This document shows, one piece after another, positions 12,460-24,942 of a DNA stretch of 64,000 nucleotides. The notes below the pieces were generated by a model, which ran no database searches, had not been told where the DNA came from, and saw only the letters and a list, made by a program, of their open reading frames with translations. The stretch is from Tolypeutes matacus (lineage: Eukaryota > Chordata > Mammalia > Cingulata > Chlamyphoridae). A program made the position numbers and the translations under genes. Each line of letters opens with the position of its first letter. Positions within the stretch are counted from its first letter, which is position 1. The stretch covers positions 7,634,051 to 7,698,050 of the forward strand of contig JAKSZT010054399.1 in the NCBI GenBank assembly GCA_026826555.1, written 5' to 3'.

Positions 12460-13450
12460 GGAATTCTAGATACGCTATGAGCAGAGTGCTTTTAAGTGCA
12501 TACATAAACACTCAAGAAAACATCTCCTTGGGTATCAGAATTGAAAAGGAATTTGAAAACCCGAGCGGGAAGTGGGTGAACAGGGGCTATGGTCCCTGAG
12601 GTGTGGAGTGTTGGAACGGTTTCCTGCACAAATCTGAGCTTTTCAAGAATAAACTAAAAAGTATAGACTAGACACCTAAAAATCTGTCCACCAACAGAGG
12701 GAGATAATAAAGATAGCAGTCTCTATCTAGTCTGTTAAAATGTATTTCTCCTGATGATTTGAAATAGGATTTCTACAGTGGAAAAAAACTTTAGTATTTG
12801 AAATTAAAAATTCAAAAGATATATAACACAGAAGATTAGATTATATGAACAGAGAATTAATGAACTGGAAGTCAGAGCAGAGGACATTTCCTAGAATGCA
12901 GTATGAAGAGATAAACAGGGAAAAAATGTGAATGTGAAGGTCTTACATATATCTTAAGAAATTTCCAGAAGCAGAGAATAGAGATAATAAAGGAGAAGAC
13001 AGTACCTGGAGAGGTAACAGTTGTTAATATTTCAGACTTGGAAGACACGAGCTCTCAGATTAAGGGAACAGAAATTCTGAGCAAACCAAAGTAAAATCAG
13101 TCCACATTTGGAAACATTACAGTGAAACTGCAGACAGCAGTGGTAGAGGACTGAAGACAACGGAACACTATTTTCAAAATTCTGATAGAAAACTAATATA
13201 AACATATACATATATATATATATACACCCCCACATGCATACATTAGTCACCAAAACTATCAACTATCATTCAAGAGATTCAAGAGGCAGGGGAAATAAAT
13301 AGAAACATTTTTAGAGCATTGAAGACTAAGAATATAAAACACACAGAACCTTGCTATGAGAACTAACAAAGGATGTCTTTCAAGAACAAGGAAAAATGCA
13401 AGATTTAATGACATCTTTGTATTATTTTTTGAAATTTCTATATGTTTGAA
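12460..13450 (+). repeat. Possible old LINE-1 fragment (ORF1-side)
   Basis: The A-rich plus strand carries patterns like those of an old L1M/HAL1 element: ggaagtcagagcagaggaca, agtgaaactgcagacagcag, and tcattcaagagattcaagag followed by gcaggggaaataaatag. It also includes a (TA)n run at 13205-13222. The match is weak and by eye only; ordinary A-rich intron is the alternative. Confidence 0.3.
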
Positions 13451-13667
13451 ATGTATACTTTTGCAAAGGAATATTAAACAGTATGCATTTTCTATTCAAT
13501 TTAAATAAAATAATAGACGATTAAGAGAATATTTTTTGAATAGCAAAAGAAACGAATGATTATATAATTTACATACTTGACTAATAATTGTTTCTCCAAC
13601 TAATTAACTCAATAAAAACTTTAAGCTAGGTCAAGAGTTGGGGCTAGGGAGCTCTACACTTGGTGTA

Positions 13668-14215
13668 TTAGTCAGCCAAAGGGGTGCTAATGTGAAATGC
13701 CAAAAATGGGTTGGTCTTTATAAAGTCCACAGATACCAGGCCATAAAGCGTTAAGTTTCTTCTCTCACCACAGTCCATTGCCACGTGTTAGAGCAAGACA
13801 GCTGCCGGCGTTTGCCAGGGTTCAGGCTTCTGGGGTTCCTCTCTTCCCAGGGCTGCATTTCTCTCCGGGCTTAGCTCCTGTTTCCTCTACAAGGTCAGCT
13901 GTAGACAATCAGGTGAACAGCTTGCTTCTCTTCTCTTGGGGCCTTCTTTCCATATTTTCCATGTTCTAAAGGAAGGATTAAAAGATGCATATACTAAAAA
14001 AAAAACAAAAAACAAAAACTGCTTCTCAAAAACTGCTACTCAAAACTGTTCTTGCCATGCCTTTTATATTTGATTCCCCACCCACCAAGGGGTGGGGCTC
14101 AACGCCCTAATCATAACCTAATCATGCCCAGATTAACAGATCAGTTTACAAGCATGATCCAATTATGTTTTTGGAATTCATAATTACATCAAATTGGCCA
14201 ACAGTTACACTTGGT
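13668..14215. repeat. Xenarthran-type LTR-like repeat
   Basis: Starts tgtattagtcagccaaaggg at 13664, then gtgctaatgtgaaatgccaa and aaatgggttggtctttataa, a GC-richer middle (13790-13960) with ctctccgggcttagctcctg and caaggtcagctgtagacaat, ctaaaggaaggattaaaaga, and a right part with ccaccaaggggtggggctca and cctaatcatgcccagatt. An A-rich run at 13998-14020 lies inside. I know this pattern as an abundant LTR-like repeat in xenarthran genomes, but the family name cannot be given from sequence alone. Confidence 0.55.
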
Positions 14216-15564
14216 AAGACAGAGGTTCCTCAGCTTGGAAACCACTGAGTTAAATCATTCACATACGACTGAGCGTTCATTTTGTTTATAATTTGCAAGA
14301 GGGAAAGTATAAGAAATATTGCTCTAGGAACAATTAAATTAATAAAATATTGTTATAGGAAAATTGCATAGATCATTTGCAACTTTGGGGGAAGATTTCA
14401 CTCTCTTCAGTTTTGCTTAGTTTCTGATACATAAAATGTGGATTAATAAACACAGAATTTTAAAGACTGTGTAGAAGATTGAAAGAGGAAATATGTTTAA
14501 ATACTTCCTAAAAATTTAACTCAGATTCAAATTAAGAATTGTGATTTTTGTCTGATAACACATTGTCTCTCATTATCATCCTTTTTGGGTGATGTTTTAA
14601 AATCTCATTAATGAACTTTGACAATGGCAGAACCTTCTGTAAGTTATTAGAACAGTTATGCTTGTAATTCTTATTTTAGTTGGGTAAGGGGATTGGTCAA
14701 CTTAAAAAAATAATACAAATAATATGTTAAGGAAGCAAAACCAGCAAAATTCAGGCAAAGAACACAGATAAATGAATTTTTAAAAATTCTGAAAGGTCAT
14801 GTACTCAAGTTGGGCTAAGCCTCAGGCAGATCTAACAAACATGAGCAGGCCTATCTGTGTGGAGCAGGTAACCCATGTTGGCTCTGAATTTGCTGACATT
14901 ACAGGGTTATTATTTATGGAAGGATATAACATTCTGGAACAATTTCTCTAATGATTCCATTAAGACCATGGTTTCCTTCAATTTAGGCTTATACATTTCT
15001 CTCTTTTTTCATATTACGCTCACACCACAAAGAAAATAAAACCATGGCTTGAGCCAAGTGTCCGTGTCAGCCAGAGGAGGCCAAAATGTCATTTAATTTT
15101 GTTGATACTTAACTCTATGTTCTTCTACAAGTACATCTATTTTGTGGCTCACATGTTAGTGTGTGAATGATGAAATTAAATGGATACTAGTTTAAACTAG
15201 TTTAGTTTCCTTGCACTAAATTATGGCAATCTTGAGGACTGCCTAAGGTAAAAGTCAAACATATGCCATCCTCTCAATGGATGATATTGAAAACACACTT
15301 CCTCACAAGAAGCCACAAGAAGAGACATCTCAGAGAAGAACAGGATGTGATGACACAGGCTTTCTAGATGATGGCAGAATCACAAGTGAGCAGGCATTTC
15401 TTAGTATCTGGTCTATGAAAACTTGCCTTCTACTTACTGTGACTGGATGAAGCTTTTCCTTTGGGTAGGGGAAATAAAATGCATTTTAATTACTAGTAAG
15501 ATCTTTTGGAAATGTTATCATTAAAATTATCTTCTTTTATATTTAAATATAAAGGATAAATTTT
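14216..15564 (+). other. Intron, no recognisable element
   Basis: About 1.3 kb of AT-rich intron with no gene, clear repeat or structured RNA that I can support. Confidence 0.4.
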
Positions 15565-15790
15565 GGAGGACAAGACAAGGTAGGATGGTGGGTAAGTTTG
15601 TCCTCTAGAACTTGGTTTGAATTCTGGTTCCAAAACCTACTAGCAATGTGACTTAGGGCAAATTAGCCAATCTCTTGTGTGCCTTAGATATCTCAGCTAT
15701 AAAATAGTCATCCCATTGGTCATAACTATCCCAATACAGTAGTTTTCCAGAGCAAATGGAATAGGCTGACCCCAGTGCTTGACGTGCTGC
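15565..15790 (+). repeat. MIR SINE
   Basis: MIR-like order: ggatggtgggtaagtttgtc, ttgaattctggttccaaaac, agcaatgtgacttagggcaa, then ctcttgtgtgccttagatat and tcagctataaaatagtcatc. Plus orientation, diverged. Confidence 0.65.
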
Positions 15791-16089
15791 AAGGAATCAA
15801 ATGTTTAACTAAAACTAAAGCATTTCTCAAAAACCAGACAACAAACCAAAACCAAATATATATTTTAAATGAGCTTTGGTTAACTAAAGTATGTATTTAT
15901 TATTTCCCTGTGTAAACATGCCCATGATTATATTGCTTAAAAGGATAAATGAGAAACTGTGAACAATATTTATATTCTAAAAGATAGCTCGAATCCTTAT
16001 TTCTAAAACATGTAAAGTGTCATTCAGATCAAATTAGAGTTTGCTGTTTTCAGCTGTATTATAAGGTTTAGCCTCAAAAGAAATAATTG

Positions 16090-16220
16090 ACATAGATATT
16101 AATAGGTCTATTTCACAGTTGAGAAACTCAAGTTTGAAGAAATAATGCAAGGCACCCAAGATCATACAGCTTAAATGGTAAGTATTGGGTATCGAGCCCT
16201 TGTCCTATGACTCTGAGTAC
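16090..16220 (-). repeat. MIR SINE (minus strand)
   Basis: Reads as the reverse of a MIR core: tctatttcacagttgagaaa, aataatgcaaggcacccaag, atcatacagcttaaatggta and atcgagcccttgtcctatga, followed by ctctgagtactcaacc. Confidence 0.7.
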
Positions 16221-16239
16221 TCAACCTTTGCGGTCTAAT

Positions 16240-16735
16240 CCCAAAGAGGCATTCCATTAACCCCAGCAGCTTCACCAATTCCCCTAGGGTCATCATTAAC
16301 TAAAATGCTCTTTCCATCATGTCATTTCATGATGGAAAGAAACCATTTGGTGGCTTCCCATTGCTCCTATAATAAATCACACTTCCCATACATTTAAAGT
16401 CCCCAGTGATTTGCCTCGACTCTTTCCACAGTATTTACTCTCATCAAACAGGTCCAATCTCACACTCCATACCCACCCACCCACTCAGCTTGCTATACTC
16501 AAGTTCCAGGTTTCCTCCAAGTTCCATTTTGCCACCAGGCATCTGCTTCCAATGCTAATTCCTGGTTATTCTTCAGATTCCCATCTTGGTGTCACTTTTG
16601 CTATTGTTTGTACACATTAGTTAGCTCTAACATGATTTTAGGTGTTTGAGAGCAGGGGCCATATCACATTTATTTTTGCAATTTTTAGGGAATATAGTAC
16701 TTGTAAACATTAGGTATTCAATAGTTTCTTCCAAA
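16240..16735 (+). repeat. LINE-2 3' region
   Basis: Plus-strand L2 3' blocks in order: ggtggcttcccattgctcct, cccagtgatttgcctcgact, the hydrophobic-coding tract to about 16560, tttgagagcaggggccatat and the end acattaggtattcaatagtt. The 69-codon open frame at 16411-16620 is part of the repeat. Confidence 0.7.
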
Positions 16736-17808
16736 AAAAAAAAAATAGAATGTGAAACTCTAGTTATAGGGATGCAACAAGTTTAATATAAATTCAGTTT
16801 AACAAAATGTGTGTTGCTTCCTGAGAACAAAGAAAGTTAAGGAAATGTTGAGATAAACTTGATTTACTTCTTGATATCAATAGTTTTTAAAATTAGGAAA
16901 GAATCTGATTAAGAAGAAACAAATCAATGCAGAGCTATTATTTTAACATTACTTCTAAATGGGGACCCCATCACTAATAAAGAATAAGAAAATAAATATT
17001 GATATTTTATAATTTTACAATCTCATGTTTATTTGGTGTCTCTTCTCTTTGATCTAGAAAAACAGTGGTTTGAGTAAACATTTTCTAAAGAGAGGCATGA
17101 TCTTGCACGCTCACTTACTTGCAGCATAAGCCAACTCAACCAAGCTCATTTCCAAGTGGAAAAGTGAATGGAAGCACTGGAGATGTATTCTGAGAATCTC
17201 CAAAGTATTTAGTCATGCATAGTGAACTCCCCAAATGCAATTGCTTGATGTTGCGTTAATTGTGGCCTTGGTTTTTTTAAAGACATTTTTTTCCAGATGC
17301 TTTTTGGTATTTGCAAATGAGAATAGGCTGAATTGCCCTTATTGATTATAGAAGACACCTACAAACTCTTTATTAAAAAAATCATAGAATTAGAAAAGAT
17401 ATATAAAAGGTCTAGTTTGCAGCAAGTATGTGCTTGTTTCCTGGAACTACTTTAACTGCCTGTACACTGACCTTTGTTTTCTTTTCATTACCACCTACTC
17501 TAGGCTGGTTAAATTATTTACTTAGTGTGAAGTTGAGAAGTTAGTCTGATAAATGGGCACAAACTTCAAACTTGGGGAAAATACATATAATAGAAGAGTC
17601 AAAACAAATTTGGGATCTTGGCAAGTAACACTTTTGAGTTCACACTAGCTTGCTTAGTCATTGGAAATCTTGTATGTTTGATGTGAATTCAGAAGGAGGT
17701 TGTTGGGTTAGTCATAGGCTATTACAAAATACATGGCCAAATAGATTAATACCATTTGTATTATGTAATATATTTTTGTTCATTCATTCAGTCATCAATG
17801 ACCTATTG
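16736..17808 (+). other. Intron, no recognisable element
   Basis: About 1.1 kb of AT-rich intron. I see nothing I can name. Confidence 0.4.
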
Positions 17809-17810
17809 TG

Positions 17811-18297
17811 GTAGATTAAAGATGGCCATAAATTCTTTGCTACTCTTCCCACTGACTACTTGACCAGTAGAATATGATGGATTATGCTGTGTCAGTTTTT
17901 GGGTTTAAGTTCAGGTTAAGACTGGCAGCTTCCACGTCCTGTCTCTTTGGAAACCTTGCTTTAGACCCCTGAGTGCTATGTCAGAAATCCAGCTAGACTG
18001 CTGGAGAGACAATGTGGGATGAGAGAGGGGGTCCTAGCTGAGTCCAGCCTTCCATTTATCCTTGCAAAGGTGCCAAATAAGTGAATAAAGCTGTCTTGGA
18101 CCCTCCAGCTCTGCCCAGCCACCTGCCAAGTACCACCAAGTGGTACCAATTCATGCCATGTGGAGTGTAAGAGCCATCTGCTGAGCTTTGCCCAAAACCC
18201 TGATTCCAATTATCAGAAGATAGAGTGAAATGGTTGTTGTAAGCCACTACATTTTGAAGTAGTTTGTTGTGCAGCAATAGATAACTGAAATACTTAT
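17811..18297 (+). repeat. Solo MLT1-type LTR
   Basis: Left end tgtggtagattaaagatggc, then ataaattctttgctactctt; internal block gtgccaaataagtgaataaa with gctgtcttggaccctccag; right end aatggttgttgtaagccact, gtttgttgtgcagcaataga and taactgaaata. This is the MLT1C/D-like pattern in the plus direction, about 487 bp. No internal region follows, so it is a solo LTR. Two overlapping minus-strand open frames (17976-18277) are chance. Confidence 0.8.
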
Positions 18298-18589
18298 TTA
18301 GTCACTTCTGTCTATCAAGTACTGTATTAAAGGCTCTCTGTAAGTGTTCACAGTCTGGGATGCTTCTGCAAAATTGAATTTTGTTTGCTTTAAAGGCAAA
18401 AAATCATCTTATTTCTAAAATAAATTTTGGATCACCCAAAGGACATTTGGATGTTGTGTGAACTTTGTCCTTCAGTTATGCGATGTGCATATTGAAATTG
18501 GGTAAGGGAGATGGAAGGGGATCCATATGGGATTACAAAGAACTGATGATAATGAACTATCCTTCTTCTTAAATGTATAATCTTTTTAA

Positions 18590-18722
18590 GTCCATTCAAT
18601 GAGTTCTTCATTTCAGGTATTTTATGCTCCTGTTCTAGAAAATTTTAAAAGTTGTCTATGAAATTTTCCATCCATTCACTATTATTTCCATCTTATCCTT
18701 TAATTTCTTTATCTTTTCCAGT
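18590..18722 (-). repeat. Old LINE-1 fragment, 5' region
   Basis: This 130-bp segment (gagttcttcatttcaggtat, then ttttatgctcctgttctaga and ccatccattcactattattt) matches 28718-28836 closely by eye, so both are copies of one repeat. The longer copy at 28340 shows old L1 5'-region features. Confidence 0.6.
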
Positions 18723-19614
18723 GGAAAGAAGGAGGCACAATAGACTTTCCCCTTTTAGAAATCAATGTGCAAATCTGGCATCCTTGAAATAAGCTTAATT
18801 TGGGATGGGAGGACGGTCTGGCGCCCTCTATTCCTTATATGTAGGGGTTTTTGACTAATCATATGGTACATATTGGCACCTCAGAGGCTCCAAAGAAAAC
18901 CTAAACTCAGTGTGCTATCAGACAACTTCATGAAACTACAGAATTTTAAAAAGTGTATCAACCAGTTAATATTTATATCTCAGTGTGGTATCATTATTAT
19001 AGTAGTAGATGGGCACCAGTTTTGTATTACTAGAGGGAAACCCATTATGAATAAAATAGTCACTTTTCAAATATGCATTTCATCCATGCATGTAAATCAA
19101 ACTGGGACTCTATTATTCATTTTTAAAAGGGTGCTGTATTTTTATTGTACAGAGAATAAAACACAAATACTGTGAAAAATTTAATGCCTTTTCTTGAAAT
19201 TTCAAGACACTTATCATGCAGCCATCTGGCTGGTATTGGCACACATTTTAAAATATAGCTCTGATATTAATAAGTTTGAAGTTTTATACTTGAGAAAAAG
19301 ATCCTCGATTTCAGCAAAATAGATAAATTTATTTTTTATTTAAAGCTTCCTAAATACTTCAGATGGCAGCGTACATCAGTGATGTTCTGATTCCAGTCTG
19401 TACATGAAGAATATAGTTCATTTTCTTGTCATTATTAGTCTTGGCCAGAGCATTCTTCCCTGAAGTGCTTTCTGAAAACTGCATGTATTAGAAATAGATT
19501 GAAATGACCTAAAGTATGAATTCTTGAAATATGATCAACCCAACATCTTTCAAGTGGTTCTTTTCTGTGTGGTATTTGTGTGTGTGTGTGTGTGTGATTT
19601 TTTTCATATAATAA
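18723..19614 (+). other. Intron, GT microsatellite near the end
   Basis: About 0.9 kb. A (TG)n run lies at 19576-19597. The 100-codon open frame at 18873-19175 lacks in-phase splice sites and resembles nothing. Confidence 0.4.
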
Positions 19615-20990
19615 ATTTTATTTTTAAAGAAGTTTAGACTACAGAAAAGTTATTTTGAAAGTATAAGGGATTCCCATATACCCCACCCCATTCCTCTCCA
19701 ACATCATCATCTATTAATAACATCTTACAATAGTGTGGTACATTTGTTATAATTGATGAATAAATGCTGAAGCATTGCTACTAACCTAGGTCTATAGTTT
19801 ACATTTAATTTCAATGCCCTAAAAATGTCCTATGTTCCACCTATTATTCTCTCCCCTCCCATCAGAACCTCTGGTAATCACTATCTTTATATCAATGTTG
19901 CATGTTCTTCTATTACTACAATAATAATAATAATTTTACTTTGGTCCATGGTTGCATGCCCCCCTTATATTTTCTTATTCCTCCACCTTGAAGATTTTGG
20001 AATGGTGATGCTGCCTCTGCTTCCAATTGAGAGAGGGCTTAGGTCTTATGGGGCAAAGGGAAGGAACTGTTTTGCTTGCAGTTGTAGCTATTCTCTGTTA
20101 TTGGGATGGGGGTTGTCCATGATCATCATTTTGTTTGTTGTCCTGGGCATATCTGATGAACTAGAGAGCAGGCATTGGCCGCAACTCTTCTGAGAGTCAA
20201 GTCTGGTATATGAATAGACCAAAGAGTTAAGTCTCTGAGACATATATTTAATGGGTATAGTGCTAATTATAGGTTCAAATAAAAGGGGTAGAAGAATCAT
20301 GTGTTGGTAAATTATAAATAAGTCTAACTTTGTTATATTGGGGAAATAGGTTGTCATATACTCCAAGGTAAGGCCCACCAATGGGGTGCCCATTTCAAAA
20401 GATTGTATGTCTTGCCTATAGTGTCTGGATGTCTCTAGGATCCTCAGAAGCACCCCTATTTGAGGCTCTGTTTACTATGGCAGTTAGTGAGATCTGCCTG
20501 AGATGTGCATAAGTGTAACCTTTGGAATAACCTTTTGGTCAAGGTCTTTTACCAAATGCATGCAAATGCCAGGGAGGTTTGTCCCTGGGAGTCATATCCC
20601 ACGCCAGAGGGAATGTAATAAGTTTATTGGCTGAGTTTGGCTTAGAGAGAGGCCACATTTGAGAAACAAGGAGATTTTCAGGAGGTAACTCTTAGGCAAT
20701 AGTTATTATTAGGCTAAGTTTCAATTTTATAAGAATAAGGTTCATAAGTACAAGCATTAATATTGAGGGTTTGGCATATTGGTCTTTTTTATTTTATTTT
20801 TTTATTTTATTTTTTATTTTTTATTAGGCACTGCCTATGTACTCGAGAGAGTCTTGCCTCTCTATTTGAGAATGTAGCAGGACTCCCCAGGATGGGAGTT
20901 TAATATTTTGTTGTTTATTGCGTGGGTCCCCACTCACTGAGATAACACCCTATGACAAGAAGAACACATTCATACTCCATAGAGGCATGC
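19615..20990 (-). repeat. LINE-1 3'-UTR copy (5'-truncated, no ORF2)
   Basis: The left end aataaattttatttttaaag then aagtttagactacagaaaag is a reverse L1 tail; blocks follow that are shared with the 3' UTR of the full-length L1: gggattcccatatacccc (compare 53103), tggtgatgctgcctctgctt with gagagagggcttagg (compare 53521-53556), gagagaggccacatttgaga with aacaaggagattttcagga (compare 53996-54035) and gactccccaggatgggag (compare 54205). A TTTTA-rich simple repeat (20785-20825) interrupts it. The 121-codon minus-strand open frame (20088-20453) falls in the region aligned with open frames of the younger copy. Confidence 0.75.
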
Positions 20991-21459
20991 ATATCTAAGA
21001 ATTGAATTGTTTCTAATAACTCATAAGAAGGAGTGGTTTTAGGCCAAGCAGAACCTGAGTATTTTTGCTTTTAGTGATTATTGGTTATTACCATTAGTAA
21101 TGAATAGCCCTGGGGTATTTTACATCATAAGGCTTTAGAAGGTCCTTTTTGGCAGTTCCTGAAAGTGTCACTCCTGCTGGTCAAGAGGTCACCTATACTG
21201 GTGAGAGCCTTGATCGCAAGTAGCCCTACTTCTGTGGCACTTTGTGCTCACTGGGCATTCTCCTCTCTGCAATGGACTCAGCATGACCATGGTGTGGGTT
21301 GTGCCTCCTTCAACTTGTATCCCAGACCGCTTCACTCACTTTTCGCTGCTCCTATGTGCAGACTTCTTCAATCAAATAAAGGAACATTCAATGCTTTGCT
21401 TCCCTCACCCCCACCAAAATAAAAATAAATTTGGCCTTTCATGTGGTAGCTAGGCACAC
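20991..21459 (+). other. Intron, no recognisable element
   Basis: About 470 bp. Two overlapping open frames (21165-21453) have no in-phase acceptor or donor that I can support. Confidence 0.35.
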
Positions 21460-21660
21460 ATTTTACAGTGAGGCTGGTTAGATTTTGAATCTGAGTTCTG
21501 CTACTAACAAGCTCCCAAGTCTTCAGGAAGAATACTTAATCAGTTTCCTCATCTGAAAAATGGGAATCAAATACCTCAGGAATAGGGTTTAGTGAGTATT
21601 AAATAGTATGATGTATAAACTTCTTAGCCTAGTGTATTTCAGGTAGGAAATAACTATTGA
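21460..21660 (+). repeat. MIR SINE
   Basis: Plus-strand MIR: ttttgaatctgagttctgct, aagaatacttaatcagtttc, ctcatctgaaaaatgggaat and gtgagtattaaatagtatga in the expected order. Confidence 0.75.
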
Positions 21661-21994
21661 CAATAACTATTCTTATTATCATGATAAGAATCCTCCATGT
21701 AGAATATTCACTGCTTTCCTCACTATATTAGGTTTCTCCAGTTGCATGATTGTTCTATAAACTCATAACTTTTCAAACAAACAAACAAACAAACAAACAA
21801 CCAAAAAAACATTCCTTCAAGAATCTTCCCTAACTAATGTAGTCTTTATTTTCTCCTCTGAGGAGGCTCACTTTCCATTAAATTTCTGTGATACTATTTT
21901 GACTTCACTCTTGGGGGAATGTGCTACTGGGGGATGGGTTTCCAGTCCATTAGAGCAGAAAGTTACTTTTTCACTGTACCACTTATACTCTGGC

Positions 21995-22155
21995 AGGAGA
22001 GGGAGAGTAACACTTATTGAGTATCTGCAGTGTGCCAATTACATCACCATTTGCTTAATATACATTATTGAATACAAACTTCATACAACCCAAGGTTTGA
22101 GAGAGAAGGATTTGTTTAAATGTTTGAGACTGAGATTCAAACTCAGCTATGACTG
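21995..22155 (-). repeat. MIR SINE (minus strand)
   Basis: Plus-strand text cacttattgagtatctgcag, tgtgccaattacatcaccat and tgagattcaaactcagctat is the reverse of a MIR. An (AAAC)n run sits just upstream at 21776-21802. Confidence 0.6.
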
Positions 22156-22424
22156 ACTTCACAGTCTAAAACCCCAAAGTTCACAGACCTCTCTGAAAGA
22201 AGCATCAAGAATAGACATATTGGGTTTCCATCTCTGTAAATTACTTACCAATTCCTATAATCTTTCTTTGTATTTTTACCAGACTTGCTTTTACTTCTAA
22301 AGTCAAACCTCTCTATCTTTCTGTTTTCAGTTTCCTTCTTCTGTCTTCAGAAAGGACTAGATCTGTATTATGTAACAAATTAAAGTTTAGGAATGAGTGT
22401 GGCACTTAATCTTAAGACTATCTG

Positions 22425-22545
22425 GCAGCCATAGAATGTAAGCTTCTTGAGAGTAGGGGCCTTTATTTGCTGTGTTCACTGCTGTATCTTCAACGTCTTG
22501 AAATGTGGCTATCTCCATAAATATTTTTAATGAACTAACAAATAT
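22425..22545 (+). repeat. LINE-2 3' end
   Basis: Contains aatgtaagcttcttgagagt, aggggcctttatttgctgtg, and the end atctccataaatatttttaa with tgaa: a diverged L2 3' terminus. Confidence 0.6.
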
Positions 22546-22635
22546 AATAATTCTAAGAGTCACAGTGCAGATTTCAAATAGACAACTATTAGCTGAGTTT
22601 TACTTTTAGTTGAGTTTTGTTTAAAACTTTAAAAA

Positions 22636-22882
22636 TTGGGAGGTGGGCAAATGGGAATCCCAGTGGGTTCCGTGTAATATTTTAGGTAATCTAAGCACCT
22701 CTTAAAATATATGTATATATATATATATAAATAACATTTTTGTAAGCAAATACACATATATGCATATATATTTATATATCATTTTACAAATGTTTGTATG
22801 TATTGTGAGAATTTTGATTTTTACCCATAATAAAAAAAAAAAAAAAATCAAATGACAAAAAAAAAAAAAAAGAAAAAAAAAA
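22636..22882 (+). repeat. 5'-truncated young LINE-1 3' end (plus strand)
   Basis: Starts with gaggtgggcaaatgggaatc, ccagtgggttccgtgtaata, ttttaggtaatctaagcacc, then an AT-rich block and tgtgagaattttgattttta, ending in a long A-rich tail (22834-22881). It is the reverse complement of the 3' end of the full-length L1 at 52912-53115, and of the fragment at 37804-37972 with very few differences. Its tail is still long, so it is fairly recent. It is in the sense direction of the host gene. Confidence 0.85.
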
Positions 22883-23149
22883 CTTTAAAAATTTCTTTGG
22901 TGTTTTATGCAGATTTACATTTTCCACTTTATTGGAAATGCTTTTAAAGTACTGTAATATCCATCTTTGTCCTTCGAGTCTGCTCTCTACACCTATTCAA
23001 ATCCAGTGTATTCAGAACTAAGAATGCCCTAGTTAAAAAATAGTAGTTCTTGTTCACTTTGCATGCGGTTCAACAATCAAATCATTTTGAATTCTCTAAA
23101 GAGGAGGAACTTGCTTCTATATTTGAACTCGCTCACATTCAGAGGTAAT

Positions 23150-23300
23150 ATGCTTTAATATTTTGACATCTACACAAAATGCTTTACAATTACTTTTAAG
23201 GCATTAATTCTCATATGAACACCAAGCAAAATCACGAAGGACTGAATAGGGCAAGGATTTTCCCAAGGTCATACAGACCTGTTAATTGCAAAAGACTGAC
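23150..23300 (-). repeat. MIR-like SINE (minus strand)
   Basis: aggattttcccaaggtcata then cagacctgttaattgcaaaa resembles the reverse MIR core (cccaaggtcacacagc). Diverged. Confidence 0.5.
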
Positions 23301-23434
23301 GTGGCTACGTTTCTCTATCCATCTGCTTCATAGATCCACCAAAGAGTAGTCAAAGATTCTGAACTCACGGGGCTCAGAAAACCTGTGGTGGTGGAAAGAA
23401 AGGATTTGTGTTCAAATCAAAACATCTCTAAACT

Positions 23435-23990
23435 CAAGGACCAATAAAGGTCAATTTAGTAAAACACAGATCAGATCGTGTCACACCCCAGTTTAAGATT
23501 TTCCAGTGGCTTCCCATTGCATTTAGAATAAGATCCAAATGTGCCTTTGAACCTTATGCAGTCTGGCCTCTATCACCTATGTAATTTATTTCATCCTAAT
23601 TTTCTGCTTGTATATTTCATTGCAGCCTAACTTTCTGTCCTCTGAACATACCAAGTTCATTCTTGCCACAGGACTAGTGAATTAATTGTTGCCCTCTGCC
23701 TGCTAACTCCTTCGCCAGATCCTGAAACAGCAGGTTTGGAATTAAGGTCTCCTCCTTAGAGTTTTCTGGACAGAGTAAGCCTCCATCCCCTTGTAAATTT
23801 CTAGCATGCCTCTATTTTATTTTCATTAGAGCATTTATCAGTACTGATATTTTCTTGTTTATTTAGTACTTATCCCTCACCCACCAGACTGTACTTCACT
23901 GAGAATAAGAAGATTGGTTGTATTCATTTTTTTAAAAAATGGTGCTGAGTGCAAAATGGACATTTAATAAATATGTAGAATGAATAAATG
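23435..23990 (+). repeat. LINE-2 3' region
   Basis: A long L2 3' block: ccagtggcttcccattgcat, ttagaataagatccaaatgt, gcagtctggcctctatcacc, the 'tgttgccctctgcc' block, tagagcatttatcagtactg, caccagactgtacttcactg, and the end catttaataaatatgtagaa followed by tgaataaatgg. Confidence 0.85.
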
Positions 23991-24059
23991 GAGGGAGCCA
24001 GTAATGTCAGCTGTGGCCTTTGGCATAGACAAATTGTTATGGCTCAAACAATTTAGTAG

Positions 24060-24230
24060 CTGGGAAAATACAAGCAAGTTATTAATCTTCTTAAACCATT
24101 TTTTTTTCAATCACCTGTAAAATGGGCTAATATCAACTGCATAACAAGATTGATGTGGAAATCAAATGAGATCAGACACATGTAAGAGTTTTGTAAAATA
24201 TAAAATGCTGTACAAACATTAAGATTATTA
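24060..24230 (+). repeat. MIR SINE
   Basis: tcacctgtaaaatgggctaa, then gatgtggaaatcaaatgaga and aaaatgctgtacaaac: the MIR middle and 3' part in plus direction. Confidence 0.6.
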
Positions 24231-24942
24231 CTAGATATCTTTGGGGACAGCATGGGTTGCCCAAAGGGAAAATGTTGATTAAAAATTATTGCCAAAAGTT
24301 TTCTCCTTTCCAAATGATATATTTGCATATTCCTTGTAAAGCCATTTGTGGTTAATTTGCTGGGCTTTGATCTAATCAGGCTGCAGATGTTCCAAAATGC
24401 CATCTTTTTGTGCATTGAGGCTCAGTCACTGGGGCTTGTAAAAGTAATGGGCTGTGCCCAATTTTTCCCCAATGTGTTCAACTCTCAGGGACAATGAAAG
24501 GAAAGATCTATCTTACTCTTAACAAGAAGAAACTGAAAATTCAACTTTTTGTTTTCACACTCAAAAAAAAAAGAGAGAGAGAGAGGGAGGCCAAGGAATC
24601 CCAGAACTGAATTTTCCAAATTAAAATATTCAATTAGGTTTTGCCATATCTCTAGAGTGAAAGATTCTTAGTTGAACATTTGCGTAGCATGTGAAGACAT
24701 GCGGTATCCCATACTGAGTTTGAGGTCAGACACTGCAATTGAGATACACCATTTATTTCCTCTTGATTTCGGTCATGTTTGGTGGGAAAATGGTGGAAAA
24801 GTTTTATTTTTCTCCAGTAATTTTTCAGATAATTACTCGGATTTTGTATGGAAATGCCTTTGTCTTAAGCAGTGGAGGTTAATCAGACTTAAAACCAAGG
24901 GAACACAGACATTTCTTGTTCATATTTGCATCCTTATTGGGC

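Noticed and set aside
18873..19175. 100-codon plus-strand open frame as an additional exon
   Set aside because: No acceptor or donor in the phase needed between exons C and D, and no protein-like conservation pattern.
19825..20453. Two opposite 120-codon open frames as host genes
   Set aside because: Both lie in a LINE-1 3'-UTR copy; the minus-strand one is discussed only as a trace within L1.
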